Shown: positions 42,500 through 51,033, numbered from the stretch's first letter. The stretch: 64,000 nt of DNA from JBBEAM01 sp040882845 (GCA_040882845.1 JBBEAM010000007.1:372001-436000), one strand, 5' to 3'. The notes: generated by a model from the letters alone, not told the origin. Program-made: numbers and translations.

Positions 42500-42523
42500 A
42501 TGTGTTGACATATGTTAACACAT
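42500..42523. promoter_or_regulatory. 24-base palindrome upstream of a toxin-antitoxin-like operon
   Basis: A near-perfect palindrome centred on catatg (42509-42514) contains gttgacatatgttaac and extends to tgtg/caca on each side, with one mismatched pair. It lies 23 bases before the GTG of the gene at 42546 and includes a TTGACA hexamer, so it is a likely operator overlapping the promoter, as in autoregulated toxin-antitoxin operons. Confidence 0.65.
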
Positions 42524-42545
42524 TTATCACTTTAGGCATGGCGAA

Positions 42546-42791
42546 GTGAACAGGCCGCGGCACCCAAAGAAAGAAGTGGAAGCGGCCGTCGTCTACGCCG
42601 AAGCGCAAGGTTGGACCTTGCGGCTCCTGGGCCATTGGGGCCGCTTGTTCTGCGCCCATGCCGGGCGCGACGGCTGTCAGATCGGCGTGAACGGCACTCC
42701 CAGGAATGCGGACAACCACGCCAGGCAGATCCGCAGGGCGGTGGATCGCTGCCCGCACAAGGATAAGGACACCGGCGATGAAAACCCATGA
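42546..42791 (+). CDS. Small HicA-like protein, candidate toxin
   Basis: 81 residues from GTG 42546. Basic and compact: RHPKKEVEAAVVYAEAQGWT, HWGRLFCAHAGRDGCQIGVN, GTPRNADNHARQIRRAVDRC. The order helix, glycine/histidine-rich strand, NHARQI resembles HicA-type RNA-binding toxins, although HicA is usually shorter and has a different His motif. It overlaps the next gene by 14 bases, again like toxin-antitoxin pairs. The call as toxin is an inference from size, order and operator. Confidence 0.55.
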   Translation: MNRPRHPKKEVEAAVVYAEAQGWTLRLLGHWGRLFCAHAGRDGCQIGVNGTPRNADNHARQIRRAVDRCPHKDKDTGDENP

Positions 42792-43311
42792 GTTCAGCGT
42801 CATAGCTTCCGGCCTGGACCCCAGCGCCGACGACTTCGAGGCGCGCTTCTACGACAACGGCTGCGACGACGCCCTGGTCTCCTTCCAGAAGGGCCACATC
42901 ATCGTCGACTTCGCGCGCGAGGCGGAGACGCTGCACGAGGCGATCTCTTCGGCGCTAGAGAACCTGCGCGTGGCCGGCGCCAGGATCGACAGGATCGAGC
43001 CCGATCCCCTGGTCGGCATGGCGGAGATCGCCAAGCGTGCGGACCTCTCCCGCGCCGCGATCACGCAGTACGCCAAGGGGCAGCGGGGCAAGGACTTCCC
43101 GCCCCCGGTCGCCCGCGTGACCTCCGACAGCCCGCTGTGGGACTGGGCGAGTGTCGCGCTCTGGCTCGCCCGCAAGGGCAAGCTCACCCGCGATGCCGCC
43201 CTGGACGCGGCAACCCTCCGCCATGCGAACCGCGCGCTCGAGCAGGGCGAGACGCGGATCGCCGCGATGCTGGCGGAAGATGCCGCAGAGTATTGGGAGG
43301 AGCTGGCCTAG
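42778..43311 (+). CDS. HicB-like/HTH protein, candidate antitoxin
   Basis: 177 residues. The N-terminal half (MKTHEFSVIASGLDPSADDF, ARFYDNGCDDALVSFQKGHI and FAREAETLHEAISSALENL) looks like a modified HicB fold. The second half has a helix-turn-helix-like segment (MAEIAKRADLSRAAITQYAK) preceding WDWASVALWLARKGKLTRDA. It follows and overlaps the HicA-like gene. DNA-binding and toxin-neutralising roles are inferred. The palindrome at 42500 is its probable operator. Confidence 0.55.
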   Translation: MKTHEFSVIASGLDPSADDFEARFYDNGCDDALVSFQKGHIIVDFAREAETLHEAISSALENLRVAGARIDRIEPDPLVGMAEIAKRADLSRAAITQYAKGQRGKDFPPPVARVTSDSPLWDWASVALWLARKGKLTRDAALDAATLRHANRALEQGETRIAAMLAEDAAEYWEELA

Positions 43312-43523
43312 GAACGCCAATACAGAAACGAGATACCGCACTCTCACGCCCTTGCTAGTGTAAGCAAGGCCTCGAAGCAACTTGCAGGCGAATGTCGGCG
43401 GCAGGTATCCTGGTTTCTATGACCGAGAGGTGAGGGGCGGGGTGCGGGTGCTACGACCTCGATGCGGGCCCAGACAGTAAGACGCTCTACCAGCCAAGTT
43501 TCCTATGAAAATATAGTAAGATT

Positions 43524-43751
43524 ATGAGGAAAACTTCAAAGACAAGAATACGGGATAATATATTTGCCATACTTAGCAGTTTGGCAATACTGATCTGGTA
43601 CATTTCATATAGCGAGAAATGCCACAGCTATCTTGAGAGTGAACTTAGCACTATCCCGTCCTTCTTTGTGTGTCATATAGTCGCCCTTCTACCTATTATT
43701 TTATTCGTTTATGCAATAGTTTCAGTTTTATTTGTATTAATTAGAAAGTGA
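43524..43751 (+). CDS. Small membrane protein in AT-rich island
   Basis: 75 residues, two transmembrane helices (IFAILSSLAILIWYISYS and FVCHIVALLPIILFVYAIVS) and basic ends. AT-rich codon use differs from the neighbouring core genes, so it was probably acquired. Family not recognised. Confidence 0.45.
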   Translation: MRKTSKTRIRDNIFAILSSLAILIWYISYSEKCHSYLESELSTIPSFFVCHIVALLPIILFVYAIVSVLFVLIRK

Positions 43752-43975
43752 AGGGGGTGTCGCAGTGGATTCAACTTTACAACTTTACTTTTCAAGAAAT
43801 AACTAACTTAGTAACTACGCCCAGGAAATCCAAGAAATCTGCACCCAGGCCTTCCCAGGCAAGACGCTAAAGCCCTGCAGCCGGCGCCAAACAGGAAATT
43901 TCTCGAAGCGATAAAGTGCGAAGCGTTGCTTTGAGCTTACGTTTGAACAGGAATAACATATTCGGAGGATGTGCT

Positions 43976-44164
43976 ATGGCTGTTCTGTATATACGAATGA
44001 TTTCATAAATCATACTTACAGTATGTAATGTTGTATACTCCGAACAGATCGATAATTGGCTAAAGAGGAAGTTAATAAGCAAATTTGCATATATTGTATT
44101 CTACACATCACTATTTGTTATTACTGCAACTTTGGCTTTTCTCTATCTTGTATATGATTTGTGA
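43976..44164 (+). pseudogene. Possible small membrane protein with an in-frame stop
   Basis: ATG 43976 is preceded by GGAGG. It reads MAVLYIRMIS and meets TAA at 44006, but the same frame stays open to TGA at 44164 as IILTVCNVVYSEQIDNWLKR, then KLISKFAYIVFYTSLFVITA, a clear hydrophobic helix. It may be a broken 61-residue membrane protein. The remaining DNA from 43752 to 44199 holds nothing else I can support. Confidence 0.3.
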
Positions 44165-44199
44165 GGTAATATGATTGTTATTATTTTCACTTACTCTAC

Positions 44200-45000
44200 T
44201 CAATTCCCGTTTTCCCATTTAATAAGCAGATTCCGCGCCATATCCGTTATCCTCAGCCAGTCCGGAAGTGCCCGCTTAGGGAAGATGACATGAATTCCTA
44301 AATTATCTGGCTCGTAATAGACCCACGCTCTGCAACTAGGGTTAAGGACTTTAGTCCAATAATCCGTGCAAGTAATTATGATTTCCGGGTCGTACTGGTC
44401 GAGGCGCTGATAACGATAATGAGGTTTGCCCTTGACGACGATTGCGTATCTCTTGAGACCATGGACGTCTTTGAGAGGCGTTTCTAGATCGCGGGTGGCA
44501 TCTTGGCTCATGTGGTACTTGTGGCTTAGAGCGGACTGGCTCGGCCGCGTGTAGCCTGGGAGGCTATCGCTCGGCGTCATCAAGTTCACCCGAACCACGA
44601 AATTGTCGTCCTCCGGCGGTGGCCGCCCCGCTTCGCAGGGCGAGTAACTCGAGAACCAGAAAGGATTACGCTCCGGGAATCTTCCACTTGGCATCCAAAA
44701 AGCAAAATTGATCGACGAAGTCTTGATGTCGACAGGTTCAGATGAATATTGATCAAGGAGAAGTTCTGGCCAGGGATAGAGATATCCAGCCGGAATCCAG
44801 AACTCGACGCCCTCCTGACGCAGGCCTATGGGGGTCGTAAGCGGAAACCCGTGCCGCGTGGCTGTCACGCGTGAATCATGCTGGGAGATGTTCTCGGGAC
44901 AGTCATAGAAAATCGGAAAGTTCTCGATGTGCTCCTCTTCCAGCCCGGCTCGCGTAGCGGTGGAAGTGGCGGTCGCGAAGAAAGGCAGCAAGCCAAGCAT
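44200..45000 (-). CDS. Exported hypothetical protein in AT-rich island
   Basis: 266 residues. The N terminus MLGLLPFFATATSTATRA looks like a signal peptide whose start may lie slightly upstream. The mature part is aromatic-rich with scattered cysteines (FYDCPENISQHDSRV, FSSYSPCEAGRPPPEDDNF, DPEIIITCTDYWTKVLNPSC) that may form disulfides. No family recognised. It lies 36 bases from the truncated HicB gene on the same strand. Composition suggests recent acquisition. Confidence 0.5.
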   Translation of the reverse strand: MLGLLPFFATATSTATRAGLEEEHIENFPIFYDCPENISQHDSRVTATRHGFPLTTPIGLRQEGVEFWIPAGYLYPWPELLLDQYSSEPVDIKTSSINFAFWMPSGRFPERNPFWFSSYSPCEAGRPPPEDDNFVVRVNLMTPSDSLPGYTRPSQSALSHKYHMSQDATRDLETPLKDVHGLKRYAIVVKGKPHYRYQRLDQYDPEIIITCTDYWTKVLNPSCRAWVYYEPDNLGIHVIFPKRALPDWLRITDMARNLLIKWENGN

Positions 45001-45035
45001 CAGGGTAAGCTTCCGAATAAAGGCTCGTTGCGTGA

Positions 45036-45302
45036 TCAGGGCAACCTCTCCGTCATGCTGCCAAGGCCCGGGCGGACGTTGAAGCTGCCCTTGAGCGGCC
45101 CGTCGGGCTTGCGCCCCTCGGCGGCGCAGAGCTCCAGATAGTCCTCCACGGCCTCGTGGAAGGCCCGCTTCAGGCCCTTGGCGTCGGTCCCTTCGTAGGT
45201 GACCAGGTCGCGGATGAACTGCAGGCGGCCATGGAAAACCTCGTCGTCGTCGTTGTACTCGACGGAGCCGATGTAGCCTTTGTATTCGAGCGTCGCGCTC
45301 AT
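45036..45302 (-). CDS. HicB-family antitoxin, probably truncated and without toxin
   Basis: 88 residues from ATG 45302 with GAGGAGG upstream. The HicB fold is plain: YKGYIGSVEYNDDDEVFHGR, FIRDLVTYEGTDAKGLKRAF and HEAVEDYLELCAAEGRKPDG. In full HicB proteins the GxFNVR segment (here KGSFNVRPGLGS) leads into a ribbon-helix-helix of about 30 residues; here the gene ends after about ten unrelated residues, so the DNA-binding end is lost. No HicA gene is next to it. A remnant or an orphan. Confidence 0.75.
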   Translation of the reverse strand: MSATLEYKGYIGSVEYNDDDEVFHGRLQFIRDLVTYEGTDAKGLKRAFHEAVEDYLELCAAEGRKPDGPLKGSFNVRPGLGSMTERLP

Positions 45303-45526
45303 ATTAGATCCTCCTCGGTCAGCACCTCCAGAACAGCGTCGATGACGTGATTTAGCAACTGTTTTCAGTAGCAAAGGGCAAGTAGGTGGCCGCCATGCAG
45401 CTCTCGACTTTTGTAAGCCCCCTGGCGAGGCAATCAACTTGCGGATGAATGCTTTGGAGGGTATCCTGACTTTGTAACCGGAAAACGAGGTGTCTTGTTA
45501 ATGGTGAATTCGCATCGAAACTGCAA

Positions 45527-46025
45527 ATGACGCTCCGTACGCTCCAGATCTTAAGGAGAGTAGCATGCGCTACGGTTATCGGGCTTTCTTGCGCCTCGTG
45601 CCTGATTGACGTCCCTTATATAGAATTCTCAGCAGAGCATCTTCGAAACCCAACGAACGTATTCGACCGTGCACTCTTCGAAGCCTATGTTTTAGACGAT
45701 GACAGATCGTTACTGCCCCTCCATCGGATCTGGCTAAAGAATATTTTGGAGACAGATTCCCAAACTAGCAGCCTGCGGCTGGGGTGCGATCTTACATCAC
45801 TGATATAGGTGGTAGGTGCGAATTTAGAGGCGATGAATATTTATGCTTTTATGAGAAAAAATAGTACAATATTTTTATTCATTTTTATTTAGCTATGAGA
45901 AGACTATAGAATCACTTGTTACTTTTTTAGTTAAATTCCCGAAATCAATAAAAGATTGCTTAGACATCATAATTGAATACGGTTCTTCGGAATCTGCTCT
46001 ACGGAAAAGAAATGTTGGTTCTTAA
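45527..46025 (+). pseudogene. Decayed hypothetical gene in AT-rich island
   Basis: The open part 45527-45808 codes 93 residues with a signal-like start (MTLRTLQILRRVACATVIG, lipobox-like SCASC). It ends in RLGCDLTSLI. Reading on in other frames gives ITDIGGRCEFRGDEYLCFYE and then SYEKTIESLVTFLVKFPKSI and DCLDIIIEYGSSESALRKRN to a stop at 46025, consistent with one AT-rich gene broken by at least two frameshifts. Function unknown. Nothing further is seen from 46026 to 46167. Confidence 0.35.
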
Positions 46026-46167
46026 ATATCGCATTGCCCAATCGATTCCAAATAGGCATGGCTGCATCGCCACGGAGTGGCCCCTGCAACACTGTGCTTA
46101 GTATTAAGGGTACGGGATATCTTTTGATTCATTATTTTTATAACGTAACGCTTTGGAAGTGAATAAC

Positions 46168-46713
46168 ATGAAGAATATTTTTTACATACTTTTTCTTGCT
46201 TCGGTCGGTCTTTTTGTAATATCTGAGCTACTTCTGATATTAAAATTTAGTGTGGCGGATTTTTCTTTAATAGTCGAGAAAATTAGAGATATTCCGGTGC
46301 TTTCGGAGAGGCTTTTCTATCTAGATAATCCGCACGCCAGCGCAGACGACAAGAGTTCTCTTTCTTTGGTTTATCTCTCCGCTATGCTGTGCGGCACACT
46401 CTTTTTTTTGTTTGGTCTGATCCAGGGAGTGCAGCACGCAAGAGATAAGATGATGCCAGATGAAGCAAAGAAGGGGTTTCTTGGCACAATTATAATTACA
46501 TTTGTATTATATTTGAATATTGAATTTTTATCTCCCTCTGAGAATTTTCAGAAATCGGAGGACTATTTTGACCTTTCGAGTTTAATCAAAAACCCTTTTT
46601 TGCTAGAAGTTCTCTTTGGCCCAGTGGTTATTTTTTTGGTTCCTGTAATATTGTGTTTGGCATTGATCTTTGCATACTTTTATTTTCTTTCACTATGCAG
46701 ATGGCTTTCATGA
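46168..46713 (+). CDS. Four-helix membrane protein in AT-rich island
   Basis: 181 residues from ATG 46168. Transmembrane helices: FYILFLASVGLFVISELLLI, SLVYLSAMLCGTLFFLFGLI, GFLGTIIITFVLYLNIEFL and FGPVVIFLVPVILCLALIFA. Between helices one and two lies a long periplasmic or cytoplasmic loop (IVEKIRDIPVLSERLFYLDN). Strongly AT-rich codon use, unlike the neighbouring tungstate operon. No family recognised. Confidence 0.6.
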   Translation: MKNIFYILFLASVGLFVISELLLILKFSVADFSLIVEKIRDIPVLSERLFYLDNPHASADDKSSLSLVYLSAMLCGTLFFLFGLIQGVQHARDKMMPDEAKKGFLGTIIITFVLYLNIEFLSPSENFQKSEDYFDLSSLIKNPFLLEVLFGPVVIFLVPVILCLALIFAYFYFLSLCRWLS

Positions 46714-46799
46714 AAATTTACGAAGCGATGAATGAATCACTTAACCGTACTTTGTGCGGGATTGCGGCTGGCCGCTGAGCAGCGCCAACAGCAGTGGCT

Positions 46800-46861
46800 A
46801 AAAAAAGCCCGGTCCGGCTAGGGGTAGGTGCCTTGCGGCAGGCCCCTTGTGCCGGACCGGG
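46800..46861 (-). terminator. Intrinsic terminator of the tupBCA operon
   Basis: cccggtccggc (46808-46818) and gccggaccggg (46851-46861) form an 11-base perfect stem with a 32-base loop. On the minus strand it is followed by seven T (46806-46800), 88 bases beyond the tupA stop. Confidence 0.85.
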
Positions 46862-46948
46862 AAGATGGGTCAGAAGGGCGGGAATCCGCGGTCAGGCCGG
46901 TGTGTGGAGCCGTCCTGGATCGGGTCGCGGATTCGCGCGCGGGCTGCT

Positions 46949-47806
46949 TTACGAGCCCGTCTTCTGACCGTTCGGGAAGAACAGCTGCTGGCCGTTCAGT
47001 TGATAGTCGGCGATGGCCTGCTGCCCTTCGCTTGAAAGCACCCAGTCGATGAAGGCCTGGCCTTCGGCGGCCTTGACGTGGGGGTGCTTCTCCGGGCTGA
47101 CCAGGATGATGCCGTACTGGTTGAACAGCGTCTCGTCGCCCTCGACCAGGACGGCGTAGTCGCCCTTGTTCTCGAAGGCGATCCAGGTCGCCCGGTCGGT
47201 CAGGACATAGGCGCCCATGGCTCTGCCGGTGTTGAGCGTGGCGCCCATGCCGGAGCCGGTCTCGCGGTACCAGCCGCCGGAGGCCGCCCGTAGGTCGATG
47301 CCGGCCTCCTTCCACAGGCTGCGCTCCTTGGTGTGGGTGCCGCTGTCGTCGCCGCGCGAGGCGAAGGGGGCTTCGCTCTCGGCGATCCTGGTCAGGGCGG
47401 CCACCGCGTCGTTCATGCCAGCGACGCCAGCGGGGTCGTTCTCCGGACCGACGAGGACGAAGTCGTTGTACATCACGTCGAAGCGCTCGACGCCGTAACC
47501 CTCCTCGACGAAGGCCTCCTCGCGGCCCTTGGCGTGGACGAAGAGCACGTCGGCGTCGCCGTCCTTGGCCTGCTGGATCGCCTGGCCGGTGCCGACCGCG
47601 ACCACCCGCACTGCAATGCCGGTCTTGTCCTGGAAGACCGGCAGCAGGACGTCGAACAGCCCGGAGTTGGCGGTCGAGGTGGTCGAGGCGACGACGATGT
47701 ACCTGTCCTGGGCCTGCGCCCGGTCGATCAAGGCGGGGCCGGCCAGCGCGGGAACCGCAAGGACCAGCGCCAGGGCGGCCGCTGTGAAGAAATTCCGTCT
47801 CAGCAT
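46949..47806 (-). CDS. tupA: Tungstate-binding periplasmic protein TupA
   Basis: About 285 residues from ATG 47806 with AAGGAAGAAC upstream. Signal peptide MLRRNFFTAAALALVLAVPA, then the oxyanion-binding fold with the TupA signature VVASTTSTANSGLFDVLLPV, VRVVAVGTGQAIQQAKDGDA and DVLFVHAKGREEAF. The late motifs are RGDDSGTHTKERSLW and YVLTDRATWIAFENKG. The TTTS-type motif binds tungstate with high selectivity over molybdate in this family. Third gene of the minus-strand tupBCA operon, beside fdhD. Confidence 0.92.
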   Translation of the reverse strand: MLRRNFFTAAALALVLAVPALAGPALIDRAQAQDRYIVVASTTSTANSGLFDVLLPVFQDKTGIAVRVVAVGTGQAIQQAKDGDADVLFVHAKGREEAFVEEGYGVERFDVMYNDFVLVGPENDPAGVAGMNDAVAALTRIAESEAPFASRGDDSGTHTKERSLWKEAGIDLRAASGGWYRETGSGMGATLNTGRAMGAYVLTDRATWIAFENKGDYAVLVEGDETLFNQYGIILVSPEKHPHVKAAEGQAFIDWVLSSEGQQAIADYQLNGQQLFFPNGQKTGS

Positions 47807-47829
47807 GGTCGTTCTTCCTTTCGTGGCGT

Positions 47830-48612
47830 TCACCAGAGCAGCTCCCCGCTGAGGAAGGCCTGGGCTTCCTTACTGCGCGGGGTTTCGAAGAAATCCGCCG
47901 CCGGGCTCCGTTCCAGCAGGCGGCCGTTGTGCAGAAACACCACCTCGTCGGCGAGGCGCTTGGCCTGCCCTAGGTCGTGGGTGGTCATCACGATCTTGGT
48001 GCCGCTCGCGGCGATCGCGGCGACGATCTCCTCGACCTGCCTGGTCGCCGAGGGGTCGAGGCTGGCGGTCGGCTCGTCGAGGAACAGCACCTGGGGCTCG
48101 AGCGCCCAGGCCCGGGCCAGCGCCAGGCGCTGCTGCTCGCCGCCCGACAGCGTGCGCGCGGGCTGCGCGGCGGCCGCCGTCAGGCCGGTGCGCGCCAGGG
48201 CGGCGTCGCGCCGCCGCCGCCGCTCGGCCCGCGCGAAGCCGTGCAGCGCCAGGGCGTAGTCGATGTTGGCCGCGGCCGAGCGGCGCAGCATCACCGGGCG
48301 CTGGAACACCATCGCCTGGCGGCGCGGCGCCGCGCCGGCGCCCTCGGTCTTGCGGTTGCGCCAGAAGACCGCGCCGGAGGTCGGCTTGATCAGGCCGTGG
48401 GCGAGCCGCAGGGTCAGCGACTTGCCGGCGCCGTTGGGCCCCAGGACGATCGTGCGCGTACCGGCCTCGATGTCGAGGGTGATGCCGTCGATCAGCCGCT
48501 TGCCGGCGATCTCGTAGCTCACCGCCTCGAGCCGGCCGGGCAGGATCGGCGCGCGAAAATCGCCCTCGCTGGTCGGCGGTACGCGATGCCGGGGATCTTC
48601 CGGGGCGGTCAT
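47830..48612 (-). CDS. tupC: Tungstate ABC transporter ATPase TupC
   Basis: 260 residues. Walker A GPNGAGKSL, signature LSGGEQQRLALARAWAL, Walker B VLFLDEPTASLDP and H-loop MTTHDLGQ. The ATPase of the tungstate importer. Its ATG overlaps the tupB stop by four bases (48609-48612). It has a proline/basic N-terminal extension of about 25 residues (HRVPPTSEGDFRAPILPG). Confidence 0.9.
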   Translation of the reverse strand: MTAPEDPRHRVPPTSEGDFRAPILPGRLEAVSYEIAGKRLIDGITLDIEAGTRTIVLGPNGAGKSLTLRLAHGLIKPTSGAVFWRNRKTEGAGAAPRRQAMVFQRPVMLRRSAAANIDYALALHGFARAERRRRRDAALARTGLTAAAAQPARTLSGGEQQRLALARAWALEPQVLFLDEPTASLDPSATRQVEEIVAAIAASGTKIVMTTHDLGQAKRLADEVVFLHNGRLLERSPAADFFETPRSKEAQAFLSGELLW

Positions 48613-49313
48613 GCCGCGCGCTCCTGGGTCGCGCCCTGGATCAGGAAGGCGGCGGCGTTGATCGCCACGGTCAGCAGGATCAGGACGATGCCGAGCCCCA
48701 AGGCCAGCGGCAGGTCGCCCTTGCTGGTCTCCAGCGCGATCGCCGTGGTCATCACCCGGGTGACGTGGTCGATGTTGCCGCCGACGATCATCACCGCGCC
48801 GACCTCGGCGCTGGCCCGGCCGAATCCGGCCAGCATCACCGTGACCAGGCTGAAGCGGGCGTCCCACAGCAGGGTCGGCACGGCGCGCGCCGGGGTGGCG
48901 CCGAGCGAACGCAGCTGCTCGCCGTACTCGGTCCAGAGATCGGCCACCACCTGGCGGGTCAGGGCGGCGAGGATCGGGGTGACCAGCAAGGTCTGGGCGA
49001 CGATCATCGCCGTCGGGGTGAACAGCAGGCCGAGCACGCCGAGCGGCCCGGCGCGCGACAGCAGCAGATAGACCACCAGCCCCATCACCACCGGCGGCAG
49101 CCCCATGAAGGACGACAGCAGCACCGCCAGCAGCCGCCGGCCGGGGAACCGGAACAGCGCCACCGCGGCGCCCAGCGGCAGTCCGATCAGCGCGGCGAAG
49201 AACACCGCGCTCAGCGACACCCGCAGCGACAGCCCGACGATCTCGACCAGATCGGAATCGAAGCGCGCGATCAGCCCAAAGGCCTCGCCGAAGGCGGCCG
49301 TGAAATCGTTCAT
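48609..49313 (-). CDS. tupB: Tungstate ABC transporter permease TupB
   Basis: 234 residues, about five transmembrane helices: VEIVGLSLRVSLSAVFFAAL, FMGLPPVVMGLVVYLLLS and LALGLGIVLILLTVAINAA. The EAA-loop EYGEQLRSLGATPARAVPTL contacts the ATPase. Promoter lies in the divergent gap to fdhD, which has a 16-base palindrome. First gene of the operon. Confidence 0.92.
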   Translation of the reverse strand: MNDFTAAFGEAFGLIARFDSDLVEIVGLSLRVSLSAVFFAALIGLPLGAAVALFRFPGRRLLAVLLSSFMGLPPVVMGLVVYLLLSRAGPLGVLGLLFTPTAMIVAQTLLVTPILAALTRQVVADLWTEYGEQLRSLGATPARAVPTLLWDARFSLVTVMLAGFGRASAEVGAVMIVGGNIDHVTRVMTTAIALETSKGDLPLALGLGIVLILLTVAINAAAFLIQGATQERAA

Positions 49314-49342
49314 TCCTGCCCCTGTCGCTCAAACTGCAATTT

Positions 49343-49358
49343 TGCGCAATATTGTGCA
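49343..49358. promoter_or_regulatory. 16-base palindrome between tupB and fdhD
   Basis: tgcgcaatattgtgca is a near-perfect palindrome (one mismatched pair) in the 138-base gap between the divergent tup operon and fdhD. Its position makes it a candidate operator for a regulator that couples tungstate uptake to cofactor insertion. Confidence 0.45.
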
Positions 49359-49451
49359 TTTTTATGCATCCTTTGCAAGACGCGGAATTCGCCTCTTGGG
49401 TGGCTTGCGCTTGTGCGCGCGCGCCGCGGGCCGCATATTCGAGGGGGAGAC

Positions 49452-50414
49452 ATGGAAAGGTCCGCGATGTCCGCAAAGCCCGTGAAAGTGGCGCAGAAAG
49501 CCCAGCCGAAACTGGCCGGGGCCGAGACCCTGGGCGAGTTCTGGCTGCGTCCGGATCCCGACGATCCGCGTCTGACCGAGCGCGTCACCGGCGTCGATCA
49601 GGACGGCCAAGCCATTGAAACTTCAGTGGTTACCGAAAAGCCCCTGACCCTCTACCTGAACGGCCAGGAGATCGTCACGATGATGACCATCGGCGATCAC
49701 CCCGACTACCTGGCGGTCGGCTACCTGCTCAACCAGAACATGCTGCGCGCCGACGACACGGTCACCGGCATCGACTACGACGACGACCTCGAGGTGGTGG
49801 TGGTGCGCACCGAGCGGGCGACCGACTACGAGGAAAAGCTGAAAAAGAAAACCCGCACCTCCGGCTGCGCGCAAGGTACTGTTTTTGGGGACTTAATGGA
49901 GAAGTTCGACGAGATCGACCTGCCGGCCGACGCGGTGCTGCGGATCTCCTGGCTCTATGCCCTGACCAAGAAGATCAACACCGCGCCGAGCCTCTATCTC
50001 TCGGCCGGCGCGATCCACGGCTGCGTGCTCTGTCGGGAGGATAAGCCCTTGCTTTATATGGAGGATGTCGGCCGCCACAACGCCGTCGACAAGATCGCCG
50101 GCTACATGTTCCTGCATGGCATCGGGCCCGAGGACAAGATGTTCTACACCACCGGACGGCTGACCTCGGAGATGGTGATCAAGACCGTGCAGATGGGCAT
50201 TCCCATCCTCGCCTCGCGCTCCGGCTTCACCGCCTGGGGCGTGGCGCTGGCCAAGCAGGCCAAGCTCACCCTGATCGGCCGCGCCAAGGGCAAGCGCTTC
50301 ATCGCGCTGGCCGGCGAGGAGCGCATCGTCTACGACAGCGACCCCGAAAGCGTCGGCGAGGAAGACCCGAGCCACGCCCGCAAGGCCGCGCGGCGCGACG
50401 ACGATGCCGCATAA
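49452..50414 (+). CDS. fdhD: Formate dehydrogenase accessory protein FdhD
   Basis: 320 residues from ATG 49452 with GAGGGGGAGA upstream. FdhD binds the molybdopterin guanine dinucleotide cofactor and delivers a sulfur to it for formate dehydrogenase. Motifs: VTEKPLTLYLNGQEIVTMMT, YLAVGYLLNQ, SGCAQGTVFG (active cysteine region) and SAGAIHGCVLCRE, EDVGRHNAVDKIAGY, TTGRLTSEMVIK. The N-terminal about 40 residues are an unconserved extension. It overlaps mobA by 11 bases. Confidence 0.95.
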   Translation: MERSAMSAKPVKVAQKAQPKLAGAETLGEFWLRPDPDDPRLTERVTGVDQDGQAIETSVVTEKPLTLYLNGQEIVTMMTIGDHPDYLAVGYLLNQNMLRADDTVTGIDYDDDLEVVVVRTERATDYEEKLKKKTRTSGCAQGTVFGDLMEKFDEIDLPADAVLRISWLYALTKKINTAPSLYLSAGAIHGCVLCREDKPLLYMEDVGRHNAVDKIAGYMFLHGIGPEDKMFYTTGRLTSEMVIKTVQMGIPILASRSGFTAWGVALAKQAKLTLIGRAKGKRFIALAGEERIVYDSDPESVGEEDPSHARKAARRDDDAA

Positions 50415-51024
50415 GACGCTCGGCATCCTGCTCGCCGGCGGGCAGGCGCGGCGCATGGGCGGCGGCGACAAGTGCCTGCGCGCGCTCGGCGGCAAGCCGA
50501 TCCTCGCCCAGGTCATCGCGCGGGCGCGGCCCCAGGTCACCGACCTGATCCTCAATGCCAACGGCGATCCCGCGCGCTTCTCGGACTTCGGTCTGCGCGT
50601 CGTGCCCGACGTGATCGAGGGTTTCGCCGGTCCGCTGGCCGGGATCCTCACCGGCATGGAGTGGGCGGCCAAGCATGAGCCGACCTGCGATCTGATCGCC
50701 AGCTTCGCCACCGACACCCCCTTCTTTCCCCTGGATCTGGTCAGCCGCATGGAAGCCGCCTTTCCCGCCCAGGGCGCCGACATCGCCTGCGCCAAGTCCG
50801 GCGGCCGCACCCATCCGGTGTTCGGCCTCTGGCCGGTCGATCTGCACGAGGATCTGCGCGAGGCCATGCTGGTCGAGGATCTGCGCAAGATCGACGCCTG
50901 GACGGCGCGCTACCGCGTCGCCGAGGTCGACTGGCCGATCGCGCCCTTCGATCCCTTCTTCAACACCAACCGGCCGGAAGACCTGGCCGAGGCCGAGCGT
51001 CTTTTGGCGGCCCGCGAAGAATAG
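50404..51024 (+). CDS. mobA: Molybdenum cofactor guanylyltransferase MobA
   Basis: 206 residues. MobA joins GMP to molybdopterin, needed by formate dehydrogenases. Nucleotidyltransferase motifs: LLAGGQARRMGGGDKCLRAL (P-loop), ATDTPFFPLDL (metal-binding Asp) and FFNTNRPEDLAEAE at the C terminus. Translation is coupled to fdhD by the 11-base overlap. Confidence 0.93.
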   Translation: MPHKTLGILLAGGQARRMGGGDKCLRALGGKPILAQVIARARPQVTDLILNANGDPARFSDFGLRVVPDVIEGFAGPLAGILTGMEWAAKHEPTCDLIASFATDTPFFPLDLVSRMEAAFPAQGADIACAKSGGRTHPVFGLWPVDLHEDLREAMLVEDLRKIDAWTARYRVAEVDWPIAPFDPFFNTNRPEDLAEAERLLAAREE

Positions 51025-51033
51025 GCGGCGAGG

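Noticed and set aside
43867..44082. 71-residue open frame on the minus strand in the AT-rich island
   Set aside because: It lacks a ribosome site, and the plus-strand reading with GGAGG and a membrane helix is more coding-like.
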